Shown here one piece after another: positions 42,593-52,609 of a stretch of 64,000 bases of DNA. The stretch is from Tuwongella immobilis (lineage in GTDB: Bacteria > Planctomycetota > Planctomycetia > Gemmatales > Gemmataceae), in NCBI RefSeq assembly GCF_901538355.1, contig NZ_LR593887.1, positions 6,424,920-6,488,919 of the forward strand, written 5' to 3'. The translations under genes and the position numbers were made by a program. The notes under the pieces are model-generated. The model ran no database searches. It saw nothing but the letters and a program-made list of their open reading frames with translations, and had not been told where the DNA came from. Each line of letters starts with the position of its first letter. Positions within the stretch are counted from its first letter, which is position 1.

Positions 42593-44221
42593 TCACCGCC
42601 GAAACATCCGCAATAACACGACAATGCCGACCAGGATAATCATGATGGGGATGGCCGCCAGCACTGCCGCCCCCAGACGAAATTGCTGGGTTTCCGAGCG
42701 GACATCCTCCACCACCTGAGTGCGTTTCCGCCGCAATTGGTCCGTGAATTGATGAAGTTGGTTGCGAAATTGCAGTTGTTCGCTGATGTATTCCGGGGAA
42801 TTCACAATCGCCCGCGCCTGCTCCAATCGATTGGCCATAATCGCGGACCACGCATGAGATTCGTACTGAATCAACCGTTGATTGCGAATCGCCAGTTCCT
42901 GAATGACGGCACGCGGCTCCGCATTCCGCGCCGCGAGCGCATTCAGCGATTCGTTGAAATGCTGCAATTGCTGACTAGCGAGCTGGTGCCAATGCGGACG
43001 TTGATCGGGCCGGGAATCCGCAATCGCCAACCGCAACGGATGCACCAACCGCTCGGCCCGGAATCGCAGATTGGCACAATCGTCTAATACCGGCAACTGC
43101 TCATCATGCACCCGCGACACGAGTAACTCGGCACGCTGCACGTTCCAGTTCAGGCCCAGCGAAATCAGCATCATCGTCAAGCAGACAAGCGTCCCAGAAA
43201 TGACACTTCGCGGATACGCACGCGCGGCCCGAATCAGTCGCTGCATGGGGGGCAACGGTCGCACGGAAATCGGCGCGTTGGCCAGGAACGCCTCCAAATC
43301 ACGGGCCAAATCCTCGGCCGACCGATACCGCTTCAACGGTTGTTTTTCCAAACAATGATGACAAATCGCGGCCAAATCTTCGGGAATCTGCGGTTTCAAC
43401 GACCGCAACGGCGGCGGATCGACCTGCATAATCCGTTCGAGCGTTTCCCAATCATTCTCACCCCGAAACGGAGGTTGCCCAATGAGCAGCGTGTACAGCA
43501 TCGCCCCCAGGGCATAGATATCGGTCTGGGCAGTCGCATCGTGGGCATGCCCGGCGGCTTGTTCCGGGGCCATGTACGAAAGCGACCCGATAATCGCCCC
43601 TTTGCGGGTGACCTGATCGGCGGAATCGATCCGCCGGGCGAGACCGAAGTCCGCCACCTTCGGAATCAGATTCACACCCATGAGGATATTGGCGGGCTTC
43701 AAATCGCGGTGGATCACCCCCGCATCATGGGCACACTGCACACCTTGGGCAATGGCCGCCATCATCTTCGCCGCCTCATGCGCGGGCATCGGCCCATGTT
43801 CGATGCGCGTCTGCAAGCTGCCATGCGGGCAATGTTCCATCACCATATATGGCAACGAGTGAATCTCGCCGGATTCGTGCAAGCGAACGATATTCGGATG
43901 TTGAATCCGGGACATGGTTTCGATTTCGATCTGAAACCGCTGGCGATCCAACGCGAAGGTGTGCTGATGCGATGGGACCAATTTGATGGCCACCAGTTGC
44001 TGCGATTCCAAATGCCGGGCCTGATAGACGATGCCCATTCCGCCACGGCCAATTTCGTGCAGCAACTCGTAACCGGGAATTAGCGACGTCGGAAGCCGTT
44101 GCAGCGAAGGCACCATCAACGGTGTCTCGCGGCCCGCTTCCGACTCCGCCGACTCCCGCGTCACGGGCTGAATGTCCGTGTGGTGCGTGCGGTCGCGTGG
44201 ATCTTCGGGGTGGGATGCCAT
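42593..44221 (-). CDS. Ser/Thr protein kinase with two transmembrane helices
   Basis: A 542-residue protein; ATG 44221 (MASHPEDPRDR), GAGGGG upstream. The kinase domain (~50-320) has IGRGGMGIVYQARH, VAIKLV, HRDLKPANILM, DFGLARR and GSLSYMAPEQ, so it is catalytically complete. A helix around ~340-360 (ISGTLVCLTMMLISLGL) and a C-terminal helix ~514-540 (FRLGAAVLAAIPIMIILVGIVVLL) enclose a ~150-residue extracytoplasmic helical domain. It resembles four-helix sensor modules of chemoreceptors. The layout suggests a membrane receptor kinase. It lies 142 bases before mtdB with no obvious coupling. Confidence 0.82.
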   Translation of the reverse strand: MASHPEDPRDRTHHTDIQPVTRESAESEAGRETPLMVPSLQRLPTSLIPGYELLHEIGRGGMGIVYQARHLESQQLVAIKLVPSHQHTFALDRQRFQIEIETMSRIQHPNIVRLHESGEIHSLPYMVMEHCPHGSLQTRIEHGPMPAHEAAKMMAAIAQGVQCAHDAGVIHRDLKPANILMGVNLIPKVADFGLARRIDSADQVTRKGAIIGSLSYMAPEQAAGHAHDATAQTDIYALGAMLYTLLIGQPPFRGENDWETLERIMQVDPPPLRSLKPQIPEDLAAICHHCLEKQPLKRYRSAEDLARDLEAFLANAPISVRPLPPMQRLIRAARAYPRSVISGTLVCLTMMLISLGLNWNVQRAELLVSRVHDEQLPVLDDCANLRFRAERLVHPLRLAIADSRPDQRPHWHQLASQQLQHFNESLNALAARNAEPRAVIQELAIRNQRLIQYESHAWSAIMANRLEQARAIVNSPEYISEQLQFRNQLHQFTDQLRRKRTQVVEDVRSETQQFRLGAAVLAAIPIMIILVGIVVLLRMFRR

Positions 44222-44424
44222 TCGGACCAATCCCCTCACAGTTGGAAGAATCAAACTTCCCACAAATTTCGGACGAGAGGTTTCTTTGGGATACCAAGGC
44301 AGGGGAATGCAGACAATCAAAATTTTCCCGCAGTGGACATTTTCGGGACTCGGGATGGCAAACTGGCCACGCGGTTGCTGAAATTCCCCCGCGTGGCCAG
44401 TCGTGTTCCGTCCACCAACTCGAA

Positions 44425-45420
44425 TCAATACTCGAACGTCGCAATCACCGGCAGGTGATCGGAAATCCCCGTCGCATGATAGTTATTGCCCGTGTAACTG
44501 CGATTCGGACGCGGAATTTGATTGGGATTATTCGGCGTAAAGATCTGCTCGGGCGTGACATACGGCACCGTCGAACCCGCTTTCCACCGCAACCCCGTGG
44601 GACGCAACAACCCCGGCGAGACGATCAGATGATCGATGAACTCCCATTTATTCTGGTACACATACGTCCCTTTGATACCACTGGGCAGTTCCTTGGCCGT
44701 GTTCAGCAGTTGATCGCCGGTACGGGCCGCCGGGTCGGTCACCGCTTTGAGATGATCGCGGATCGACACATTGGTCGGCTCATCGTTGAGATCCCCCATG
44801 ACGATGATGGCCGTATTCGGATCGTCTTTCAGCATCGCATCAATTCGCTTGCGAACGGTTTGCGCAGCGGTGATGCGGGCCGGTTCGGGATTGCCCCGTG
44901 ACGGCCAGTGATTCATCGAAACGACCAACTTTTGCCCCGCCACTTCCAACTCGGCAAAGGTGCTATCGCGGGTCTTATCCGCATCGATGAACACGAATGT
45001 GGAGGCGAGCAGTTTGGCCACTTTGGCATCGTAGAGAATCGCGGTATCAATCCCGCGATCGCTGGGGGAATCCTGATGCACAATGCGATAATCGCGGTTC
45101 AGCGGGGCCAACTCGGTGACGAGCATTTCCAGCACCAGCCGATTTTCGATTTCGCCCAACCCCAGCACGTCCGGCCCTTTGCCGTCGTTCATGGAGCGAA
45201 TCACCCCGGCGAGATTTTTCAGCTTGCGCTTGAGCCGTTCGGGGGTCCACTTCTTTTCCGCGGTCGGGGTGTATTCTTCGTCCAATTCGACTTTCGGATC
45301 ATCGACGGTATCGAATAAATTTTCGACATTCCAACAGGCGACAACGAGTTGGCCCGCCCGCACGGGAGTGGGCCCCAACAGCAGCACCGCCATCAACCCA
45401 ACCGGCAGCCAACGGGCCAT
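44425..45420 (-). CDS. Exported endonuclease/exonuclease/phosphatase (EEP) family protein
   Basis: A 331-residue protein with a signal peptide (MARWLPVGLMAVLLLGPTPVRA). EEP motifs in order: ACWNVENLFD, LGLGEIEN (catalytic Glu), MNHWPSR, GDLNDEP and ISDHLPVIA, covering the metal-binding and catalytic residues of the DNase I/sphingomyelinase fold. Likely an extracellular or periplasmic nuclease or phosphodiesterase. Substrate cannot be decided. It lies 204 bases upstream of the kinase gene on the same strand. Confidence 0.8.
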   Translation of the reverse strand: MARWLPVGLMAVLLLGPTPVRAGQLVVACWNVENLFDTVDDPKVELDEEYTPTAEKKWTPERLKRKLKNLAGVIRSMNDGKGPDVLGLGEIENRLVLEMLVTELAPLNRDYRIVHQDSPSDRGIDTAILYDAKVAKLLASTFVFIDADKTRDSTFAELEVAGQKLVVSMNHWPSRGNPEPARITAAQTVRKRIDAMLKDDPNTAIIVMGDLNDEPTNVSIRDHLKAVTDPAARTGDQLLNTAKELPSGIKGTYVYQNKWEFIDHLIVSPGLLRPTGLRWKAGSTVPYVTPEQIFTPNNPNQIPRPNRSYTGNNYHATGISDHLPVIATFEY

Positions 45421-45450
45421 GATGTCTCGCTTGGTCCCAAGGACCGAAAA

Positions 45451-46287
45451 TTACTTGCGGAATCGAATGCTCTTAAATTCTCGCACACAACCGGTAATTG
45501 CCACTTCCGTCGGAAGTCGTTCGACACTCGAAGCACCAAAGAATCCAACGATTCCATGGGTATGATCTAAAATGTATTGCGCATCTTCCGGTTCGGAAAT
45601 AGGTCCGCCATGGCAGAGCACCAACACATCCGGATTGACCTTCTTGGCGGCATCGTGCATCGCTTGCACGCGCTCCGCGGATTCGGCCAAGGTCAACGCC
45701 GTCTTCGCGCCAATGCTCCCCTTGGTGGTCAACCCCATATGCGGAATCAGCACGTCTGCCCCGGCTTGGGCCATGGCTGCCGCTTCTTCCGGATTGAACA
45801 CATACGGGCACGTCAGCAGCCCGAGTGCATGCGCTTCGCGGATCATGTCCACTTCTTTGCCAAAGCCCATGTCCGTTTCTTCGAGATTCTGACGGAACAT
45901 GCCGTCGATCAACCCGACGGTGGGGAAGTTTTGCACGCCGCTAAACCCCGCCGCTTGCACTTGCCGCAGAAACAATTTCATCACGCGGAATGGATCGGTC
46001 CCGCAGACGCCGGCCAGCACGGGCGTGTTCTGGACAATCGGCAGCACCTCGTGGGCCATGTCCATGACAATCGCGTTAGCATCGCCATACGGCATCATAC
46101 CGGAGAGGGAGCCGCGCCCCGCCATCCGGAATCGCCCGGAATTGTAGATAATGATGAGATCGATTCCGCCAGCTTCGGAGCATTTCGCGGACAATCCCGT
46201 GCCCGCGCCACCGCCGATGATCGGCTTGCCTTGGCTGACCTGGGCACGCAAGCGTTCCAGACATTGTTCGCGTGTGAAGAAGCTCAT
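45451..46287 (-). CDS. TIM-barrel PEP-hydrolase-family protein (Tm-1 C-terminal half)
   Basis: A 278-residue protein covering the phosphoenolpyruvate hydrolase/IGPS-like barrel family. The pattern [40 protein letters not shown] and the ending [20 protein letters not shown] match family hallmarks. Plants and fungi carry this domain fused behind a UPF0261 domain (tomato Tm-1). Here the UPF0261 partner is the divergent gene at 46843. The start overlaps the end of a membrane-protein gene (ATGA). The enzyme activity is not firmly known for this family. Confidence 0.78.
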   Translation of the reverse strand: MSFFTREQCLERLRAQVSQGKPIIGGGAGTGLSAKCSEAGGIDLIIIYNSGRFRMAGRGSLSGMMPYGDANAIVMDMAHEVLPIVQNTPVLAGVCGTDPFRVMKLFLRQVQAAGFSGVQNFPTVGLIDGMFRQNLEETDMGFGKEVDMIREAHALGLLTCPYVFNPEEAAAMAQAGADVLIPHMGLTTKGSIGAKTALTLAESAERVQAMHDAAKKVNPDVLVLCHGGPISEPEDAQYILDHTHGIVGFFGASSVERLPTEVAITGCVREFKSIRFRK

Positions 46288-46709
46288 GGGGTTTCATCCT
46301 TTGCCGCGATCGGCGGCGTGGAGAGCGTCGAATTCGGAGAAGCCGCGGCTGCGGTGCCCCCGATGGGAGAGTCAGTCGCCGGGTGTTCCGTCGGCGGTTC
46401 GGAAGGAAGGCCGCCGCTCGATTGCAGTGGCGCGGGTGGAATCACAATCTGCGAAATGTCCCGACGGGGCGGATCGCTCGGTCGTTGTCGCCGCTGCAAC
46501 AGCCATTCAAACAACACCATGACGGTAAGACTGCTGGCGCAAATAACCAGCGGAACACGCCACTTGAGTTGTTGGAACTGCTCGGGATTGGCATCCGGTT
46601 GAGCGGCGAGAAAGAAAATCGCCATTTCCGCGTAGGCATAGCCCATTCCGCCGATGATCAGCAGCGGAATGGCACTGCGCCGCAAGACGCGAAGCCAGAA
46701 TGTTCGCAT
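46284..46709 (-). CDS. Small membrane protein, unknown function
   Basis: A 141-residue protein starting at ATG 46709. Two hydrophobic stretches ([25 protein letters not shown] near 10-35, and [21 protein letters not shown] near 48-70) precede a Pro/Ser-rich tail of about 70 residues, likely cytoplasmic and disordered. Its stop overlaps the start of the TIM-barrel gene, so it is probably co-translated with it. No family recognised. Confidence 0.5.
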   Translation of the reverse strand: MRTFWLRVLRRSAIPLLIIGGMGYAYAEMAIFFLAAQPDANPEQFQQLKWRVPLVICASSLTVMVLFEWLLQRRQRPSDPPRRDISQIVIPPAPLQSSGGLPSEPPTEHPATDSPIGGTAAAASPNSTLSTPPIAAKDETP

Positions 46710-46773
46710 CGCTCGATTCTCCCGAATTCCCACGCGCCACCAAAGTTGTGGAATTCTTGTTCGCACCAACCCA

Positions 46774-46802
46774 TTGAGATGCCACGACAGACCGTCTAGC
46801 AT
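46774..46802 (+). promoter_or_regulatory. Candidate promoter of the Tm-1-like (UPF0261) gene
   Basis: TTGAGA (46774-46779) and TAGCAT (46797-46802) are separated by 17 bases, a near-consensus sigma-70 pair, 40 bases before the ATG at 46843. It lies in the 133-base gap between divergent genes. Confidence 0.4.
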
Positions 46803-46842
46803 GACAACCCGGAACTTCGTCTTGCACGATCGGGGAACACCC

Positions 46843-48063
46843 ATGCCTGTGTTATTGATTGGAACGCTGGATACCAAGGGGGACGAATTGGGGTTCGTCC
46901 GAGATCGGCTCCAAGAAGCGGGAATTGCCACGCTGGTGGTGGATGTCGGGTCGCTGAATCCGCCGCGGATCGTCCCGGATCTGACGCGGGAAGAGGTATT
47001 CCGCGCCGCGAAAACCACGCTGGCAGAAATTCAACGGCAAGGCGATCGCGGACACGCCGTCACGCAAGCCGCAGCCGGAATCACCGCCATCGCCAAACAG
47101 TTCGCCCAACAGGGGCAACTCGACGGCATTCTGGCACTGGGCGGCTCTGCGGGCACCACCATCGGCACCGCCGCCATGCGGGCACTGCCATACGGAATCC
47201 CGAAAATCATGGTCAGCACCCTGGCCAGCGGGCAAGTGAGTCCGTTTGTTGGCGTGCGTGACATTGTGATGATGCACTCGGTGGTGGATATTTCCGGGCT
47301 GAATCGGCTCAGCAAACTGGTGCTGGGCAACGCCGCTCAAGCGATGGCCGGGATGGTGCGTGCCGCCAGCGAAACCCGCCGCCGCGCCGAAGCCGATCCC
47401 AAGCCGCTCATCACCGCCACCATGTTCGGCGTCACCACCCCATGCGTGGAAGCTGGCCGCGCGATTCTCGAATCCCACGGCTACGAAGTGCTGACCTTCC
47501 ACGCCACCGGCGTCGGCGGCCGCACCATGGAAGCCCTGATTCACGATGGACTCATCACCGGCGTGCTGGATGTGACCACCACCGAACTGGCGGATGAACT
47601 CGTCGGCGGAGTCCTCACCGCAGGCCGAGATCGCCTGACCGCCGCCGCCATGAAGGGCATTCCGCAGGTGATTTCGGTTGGCGCGCTGGATATGGTCAAT
47701 TTCGGCCCCCGCGCCACCGTGCCCGAGAAATTCCGCGATCGACGATTCTATCAGCACAACGAAAATATCACGCTGATGCGCACCACCCCGGAAGAAAACG
47801 ACCAACTGGGCAAAGAAATCGCCGAAAAAGCCTGTGCCGCCTCCGGCCCAACGACGATCGTGCTGCCCCTGCGCGGCGTCTCCGCCATTGATGCTGAAGG
47901 CAAGCCATTCTGGTGGCCGGAAGCCGATCAAGCCTTGTTCCAAAGCATCCGCAACTGGATCAGCAGCGACGTGAAATTGGTGGAACTCGACCTGCACATC
48001 AACGACCCCGCCTTCGCCACCGCCATTACCCAGGAACTGCTCACCCAGCTCCGCAAGGGATAA
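46843..48063 (+). CDS. UPF0261 / Tm-1-like ATP-binding protein
   Basis: A 406-residue protein of the Tm-1-like family; ATG 46843 with the start MPVLLIGTLDTKGDELGFVRD, the typical opening. Other landmarks: ILALGGSAGTTIGTAAMRALP, MVSTLASGQVSPFVG, MHSVVDISGLN and VTTTELADELVGG. It binds ATP in known homologues. In plants and fungi it is fused to the TIM-barrel domain encoded here by the divergent gene at 46287. The biochemical role is not settled. Confidence 0.85.
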   Translation: MPVLLIGTLDTKGDELGFVRDRLQEAGIATLVVDVGSLNPPRIVPDLTREEVFRAAKTTLAEIQRQGDRGHAVTQAAAGITAIAKQFAQQGQLDGILALGGSAGTTIGTAAMRALPYGIPKIMVSTLASGQVSPFVGVRDIVMMHSVVDISGLNRLSKLVLGNAAQAMAGMVRAASETRRRAEADPKPLITATMFGVTTPCVEAGRAILESHGYEVLTFHATGVGGRTMEALIHDGLITGVLDVTTTELADELVGGVLTAGRDRLTAAAMKGIPQVISVGALDMVNFGPRATVPEKFRDRRFYQHNENITLMRTTPEENDQLGKEIAEKACAASGPTTIVLPLRGVSAIDAEGKPFWWPEADQALFQSIRNWISSDVKLVELDLHINDPAFATAITQELLTQLRKG

Positions 48064-48166
48064 CGGCGGGGTTTTCGCCGTGGCGGGCGGTGGATGGTGG
48101 ACAGCGGCGGGGTTGTTGGTGACAATAGCGGAACGGGGCGATTCCACGGTTTGCGAGAATGGGAAC

Positions 48167-49702
48167 ATGGTCAAAGTTCGCACGACTCCGGCGTCTGAGC
48201 CCGGCGCGGGGACGGTCCCGCCGACCAGCAGCGGGGGCACTCCCGATCTGCCTGCGGGAACGCCGCCCAAGCCGCCCGCCAAACCGCCAACCGGCACCAG
48301 TCCCGGCACGGGCACCGCCGAGGCACCCCGCTCCATCCGTCGGCTGATCCTCCTGCTCGGAGTGCTGGTCATTCTGCTCACGGTCGTTATTTCAACGGTC
48401 GTCTTGCCGAATTGGAAGGCATCGCGAGCGTTGGCGCAGGCCAAACAATTGCTCGAACGCAATGATTTGCAACCCGCGTTGGACCAATTGCAAATCGCGG
48501 ATGCGGCCCGGCCCGATCATGCCGAGACGTTGTATTTGCTCAGCCAGACATTCCGCCGATTGGAACGCATTCCCGCATCTGTGGAAGCCCGCGAAAAAGC
48601 CCGCAAACTCGGATGGATTCCCGAACTGATCCAGATGGAAGACGAGTTGCAGCGGCTGTTGGAACGCGGCCCCGACGATGCCACCATGAAACGCATGCTC
48701 GCGTATGTGGAAGTCGATCATCCCGAAAAACGCGTCATTCTCGATGGCTTGGCCCGCAGTCTGAGCAATGCGGTCTATCTCAACGAGGCATCGATTGTGC
48801 TGACGCGGTGGACGACGCTGTTCCCGGATGACTGGTTGGCGTATCGGTTGCGGGGGGAGTTGTCCGAGTCGTTTGGCGATCTCGACAAGGCGCTGGAAGA
48901 TTATCGCAAGAGTGCGGAAGTGCGGCCGGATCGAGTCGAATCGCAGATTCGGCTGGCGGTGACGCTCGCTCGTCGGCGAGAAGATTTCGCCTTGGCGAAA
49001 GAACTGCTCGATGCCGCCTCCAAGAGCGACCCCACGAATGCGGAATTGCTCGAAGGGTTGGCCCGATGTGCGTGGAACGACGGCAACAGCGACCAGGCGC
49101 GGGCGTTTCTGGATCGGCTGCAAGCGACGCATCCCGATCATGTGCCGGGGTATCTGCTGCGGGCAACAATCGACCTGGCGGATAATCTCCCGAACGAATC
49201 GCTGAAATCGCTGAAACTGGTGCAAGCTCGCCTGCCCAATCAGCGGGAGCTGCTCTATTTGCTGTCACAAACCTACGACCGTCTCAATCAGCCGACGGAA
49301 GCGAAACGCTATGCGGATCGGGTGCAGGAGATCGAATCAGCGAATCGGGAAATCCTCACCCTCATCAAGCAGCTATCGGAAAAACCAGCGGATGCGCCGC
49401 TTCGCTTTCGCATTGGTGAACTCGGCATGAAGACCGGGCAGTTGGATCAGGCAGTGAGTTGGTATCAGAGTGCGCTGGCGGCCGACCCCAATTACAAACC
49501 CGCTCAGGAAGCACTGGCCGCGTATTTTCAAACGCATGTGCTGGGTGGTGCGGCTCCGCAGGCGGGTGCCATGTTGGGGCAACCGGGCACAAGACCGCAA
49601 CCGGGGCCGCAACCGGGGATGCCTTCGCCGACTGGTCCAGTGCCACCAGCGACGAATCCGAAGCCGCCGCTGGTCGGTCCCCCGGCTCCGCCACGCTCGT
49701 AA
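48167..49702 (+). CDS. Membrane-anchored tetratricopeptide-repeat protein
   Basis: A 511-residue protein; ATG 48167. A Pro/Thr/Gly-rich cytoplasmic head (~1-55) leads to one transmembrane helix (~58-80, LILLLGVLVILLTVVISTVVLP). A run of about nine helical repeats of TPR type follows (~85-460). Clear units include ALAQAKQLLERNDLQPALDQL, YRLRGELSESFGDLDKALEDY and FRIGELGMKTGQLDQAVSWY. The C-terminal end is Gln/Pro rich. Such proteins scaffold envelope complexes. Partner unknown. Confidence 0.75.
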   Translation: MVKVRTTPASEPGAGTVPPTSSGGTPDLPAGTPPKPPAKPPTGTSPGTGTAEAPRSIRRLILLLGVLVILLTVVISTVVLPNWKASRALAQAKQLLERNDLQPALDQLQIADAARPDHAETLYLLSQTFRRLERIPASVEAREKARKLGWIPELIQMEDELQRLLERGPDDATMKRMLAYVEVDHPEKRVILDGLARSLSNAVYLNEASIVLTRWTTLFPDDWLAYRLRGELSESFGDLDKALEDYRKSAEVRPDRVESQIRLAVTLARRREDFALAKELLDAASKSDPTNAELLEGLARCAWNDGNSDQARAFLDRLQATHPDHVPGYLLRATIDLADNLPNESLKSLKLVQARLPNQRELLYLLSQTYDRLNQPTEAKRYADRVQEIESANREILTLIKQLSEKPADAPLRFRIGELGMKTGQLDQAVSWYQSALAADPNYKPAQEALAAYFQTHVLGGAAPQAGAMLGQPGTRPQPGPQPGMPSPTGPVPPATNPKPPLVGPPAPPRS

Positions 49703-49985
49703 CCCGTTCCCTATCCGTAGGTTACGGAATCGAATTGAGAACCGCGTGATGTCACGAATCGGAACGGAAATGTGCTGCATCCAAGGGATATTCCGGGATG
49801 ACTCGAAATCCGGAATGATGAAAACTGGAAGAGAATCACGCGGTTGATTGACACGATGGATTCCGGTTCCCTACACTGAGGGATACTCACCGATCACGTC
49901 CCCTTTGGCGACTCGCTGCCCGAAGGTGGGCGTGCAACCCATTTGCTGACTCTCGCCGCGAATGGCTCGAAAGGATGGTCGATTC
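49703..49985. other. Leader region of the cytochrome c peroxidase gene
   Basis: No gene. Besides the promoter at 49848-49877, the 108-base leader to the ATG contains GCCCGAAGGTGGGC, a small stem (49918-49931). No riboswitch was recognised. Confidence 0.4.
49848..49877 (+). promoter_or_regulatory. Sigma-70-like promoter of the cytochrome c peroxidase gene
   Basis: A perfect TTGACA (49848-49853) and TACACT (49872-49877) are spaced 18 bases apart, in the gap before ATG 49986. Confidence 0.5.
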
Positions 49986-51506
49986 ATGAAGAAGACGCAT
50001 TGGCTGATGGCGACTGCCGCTGCCACGTTGGTGGTGGCTGGGCTGACGCTGACCAGCCGCACTCCCGAAACGGTGGCGGCGGACGCCCCCACGAATCTGG
50101 ATTGGATGGTGGCAGACGCCTCGCTGAAGACTCCGTTTGCCAGCGAAGTGCCCATCACATTCGTCACCCGCAATCAAAATCAAAAGCTGTGGGATTCGCT
50201 GCCGCAATTTTGGAACGCGGGCACCGAGACGGTTGCCGATCCGCTGACCGGCAAGCAAGTTACGCGCAAGATTGTCCAAATCAAGCTGCCGCTCGGCCTG
50301 ACCCAAGCTCCCAGCATTCCGGCCGAAAATGCCATGACGTTGGATAAGTTCGTGCTGGGCAAGAAGCTCTATTTCGATCCGATTCTGTCCAGCGATAACA
50401 CCGTGTCGTGCGCCTCGTGCCACGATCCGGAAAAGGGCTACTCGGATCAAAGCACGACTTCGACGGGGATCTTCGGCAAGAAGGGCGGCATGAACGCCCC
50501 GACCGTGCTGGTGTCGGCCTACAATCGCTTCCAATTCTGGGACGGTCGCGCCGCCTCGCTGGAAGAGCAATCGCAAGGCCCGCCGCAAAACCCGGTCGAA
50601 ATGTTCGATGGCAAGTCGGCAAACGCCTGGCATGCCGCGGTTCTGCGCATCCGCTCGAAGCCGGAATATGTCGCCGCGTTCCAGAAGGTCTTCGGGACGC
50701 TGCCGACTCGCGACACGGTTGCCAAGGCGATTGCCGCCTATGAGCGCACCGTGCTGGCCGCCAACTCGCTGGTCGATCGCGCGGAAGTGGCTATGCGTGC
50801 CCGCGTCGAAGATGAAGAATCGACCGATTACACGTTGAAGGCCGAAGATGTCGCCACGGTGATCAAAGAAGCGATCGCCAAGAAGGACAGCAATGCCCTC
50901 TCGGCCATCGATTTCGATCCGAACACGGACATGGACAAGATCAACGATCTGGCCAAGTCGATCAGCAACGGCAAGGCGCTGTTCTTCGGCAAGGCTCGTT
51001 GCAGCAGCTGCCATGTGGGTGACACCTTCACCGATCACGATTTCCACAATCTGGGTGTGGGCGTGAAGGATGGCCAATTGCCGGATTCGCAAGTGGGCCG
51101 CATCGGTTCGCAGCCAACTGGCCACAAGAACTTTGCCGCCATGGGCGCGTTCAAGACGCCGACCGTGCGTGGTCTGTTGGGCACCGCCCCGTATCTGCAC
51201 GATGGCAGCGAACGCACCCTGGAAGCGGTCGTCGATTTCTATGATCGCGGTGGCAACGCCAACGAATTCCTGGATCCGAAGATGCGCGACGTCGATGCCG
51301 AAGCCGCCTACATCAAGGCCAAGGCCGAAGGCACGACCTACAGTGGCCCGGAAGTGGTGCTGTGTGGCCCGAACAAGACGCCGATCGTGCCGCGCAAGCT
51401 CAATCTGACCGCATCGGAAAAGAAGGATCTGGTGCTGTACATGAAGGGTCTGCAAGGCGATCCGGTTGATCCGATCGTCGCCAACCCGGAAGTGATGCCG
51501 AAGTAA
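49986..51506 (+). CDS. Dihaem cytochrome c peroxidase (CcpA/MauG family)
   Basis: A 506-residue exported protein; ATG 49986 (MKKTHWLMATAAATLVVAG, signal peptide, AKGGA-type RBS). Two haem c sites: CASCH at residues 142-146 and CSSCH at 339-343. The family blocks GKKLYFDPILSSDNTVSCASCH, TVLVSAYNRFQFWDGRA and GAFKTPTVRGLLGTAPYLHDG are present. It reduces hydrogen peroxide in the periplasm, or acts as a MauG-like oxidase. It is longer than E. coli-type CCPs (~350-470), with an insertion between the haem domains (~255-325). Confidence 0.88.
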   Translation: MKKTHWLMATAAATLVVAGLTLTSRTPETVAADAPTNLDWMVADASLKTPFASEVPITFVTRNQNQKLWDSLPQFWNAGTETVADPLTGKQVTRKIVQIKLPLGLTQAPSIPAENAMTLDKFVLGKKLYFDPILSSDNTVSCASCHDPEKGYSDQSTTSTGIFGKKGGMNAPTVLVSAYNRFQFWDGRAASLEEQSQGPPQNPVEMFDGKSANAWHAAVLRIRSKPEYVAAFQKVFGTLPTRDTVAKAIAAYERTVLAANSLVDRAEVAMRARVEDEESTDYTLKAEDVATVIKEAIAKKDSNALSAIDFDPNTDMDKINDLAKSISNGKALFFGKARCSSCHVGDTFTDHDFHNLGVGVKDGQLPDSQVGRIGSQPTGHKNFAAMGAFKTPTVRGLLGTAPYLHDGSERTLEAVVDFYDRGGNANEFLDPKMRDVDAEAAYIKAKAEGTTYSGPEVVLCGPNKTPIVPRKLNLTASEKKDLVLYMKGLQGDPVDPIVANPEVMPK

Positions 51507-51669
51507 GAATGTCGGCCCTCGGAATTCGTGACCGCACGAATCCACCCAGCCGGACAGCCGTTGGCCTGCGAAAGTTCGTGGGCCGGGGCTGTCCGGCTGT
51601 CATTTCGTTTGGTATGCTCCCTTCCATGCTTCGGTTCCTCGCCTGTCGCGGCCAAGGGAGTCTTCTGCC

Positions 51670-52458
51670 ATGTCCGAATCGATCACCATCGCACCGCTTC
51701 AGCCCTACGAACGCCGCGTTCTCGGCGTGCTGGTCGAAAAAGCGCTGACCACGCCGGAATCCTACCCGCTCACGCTCAATGCCTTGGTGAACGGTTGCAA
51801 TCAGAAAAGCAATCGCGACCCGGTGACGGATCTGGCCGACGATGAGGTCGAAGATGTGCTGCCCGCCCTGCAAAAGCGGTTGGAAGTGATCAAACTTTCC
51901 GGCAGTAGCCGCGTCGAAAAGTATCGTCACGATTTGTACGAATGCTGGAAAGTCAATCAAACCGAACTCGCCATTCTCGCGGAACTGCTGCTGCGCGGCC
52001 CGCAGACCGAAGGCGAGTTACGCGGGCGAGCGAGCCGCATGCTGAAAGATGGCATCGCCGATCTCGATCAACTGCGCGATGCCTTGCGACCACTCGTGAA
52101 TCGCGGGTTGGTGGTTTACCTGACCCCGGAAGGCCGTCGCGGTACGATTCTCACCCATGGCCTGTACCCGCCCGCGGAGATGGCCGGCCTGAAAGCGAAA
52201 TTCGCGGGCGGAATCCCTGCCGAAACCGCATCCCCAAGCCCCAGTCGCAGTTGCGGCAGCGGCAGTGCATCCGCCCCGCCCCCGAGTCCCTCCAGCGGAC
52301 CGAGCATCGCCGAACAGATTCGCCAAGCATTGGCCCCGCTCCAAGACGAACTCGCCGCCAGCCGCGACCGCATCGCCCAACTCGAACAGCAACTCGCCCG
52401 GGTGCAACGGGATTTAACCGCGTTGCAACAATCGTTGGGAATCTCGCCCGGAATGTAA
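51670..52458 (+). CDS. yceH: YceH/UPF0502 (DUF480) winged-helix protein
   Basis: A 262-residue protein; ATG 51670. The opening LQPYERRVLGVLVEKALTTPESYPLTLNALVNGCNQKSNRDPV is the family signature, followed by the second winged-helix domain (ELAILAELLLRGPQTEGELRGRASRM). The C-terminus carries a Ser/Pro linker and a coiled coil (DELAASRDRIAQLEQQLARVQRDL) that extends beyond the usual ~215 residues. Function in the cell is not established. Confidence 0.9.
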   Translation: MSESITIAPLQPYERRVLGVLVEKALTTPESYPLTLNALVNGCNQKSNRDPVTDLADDEVEDVLPALQKRLEVIKLSGSSRVEKYRHDLYECWKVNQTELAILAELLLRGPQTEGELRGRASRMLKDGIADLDQLRDALRPLVNRGLVVYLTPEGRRGTILTHGLYPPAEMAGLKAKFAGGIPAETASPSPSRSCGSGSASAPPPSPSSGPSIAEQIRQALAPLQDELAASRDRIAQLEQQLARVQRDLTALQQSLGISPGM

Positions 52459-52609
52459 CAAGCTGCCTATTTTTCCAAAGATGGATTCCGTCCGAGATAA
52501 CGAACCTAGCAACTCCGGGATTGCTCGGGTATATTATCATCGTCATCTTCTCGTTTCGGGTTGAATCTCGCATCTCAACCCGCATCATCGTGACAGGGAG
52601 TCCCAGGGA

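Noticed and set aside
46852-48462. 536-codon leftward frame opposite the Tm-1-like gene
   Set aside because: Gly/Ala/His-rich, lacks a start signal and covers a gene with strong family motifs. Typical antisense open frame in third-position GC-rich DNA.
49887-51545. 552-codon leftward frame opposite the cytochrome c peroxidase gene
   Set aside because: The sense frame carries two CxxCH haem sites and a signal peptide. The antisense frame has no recognisable features.
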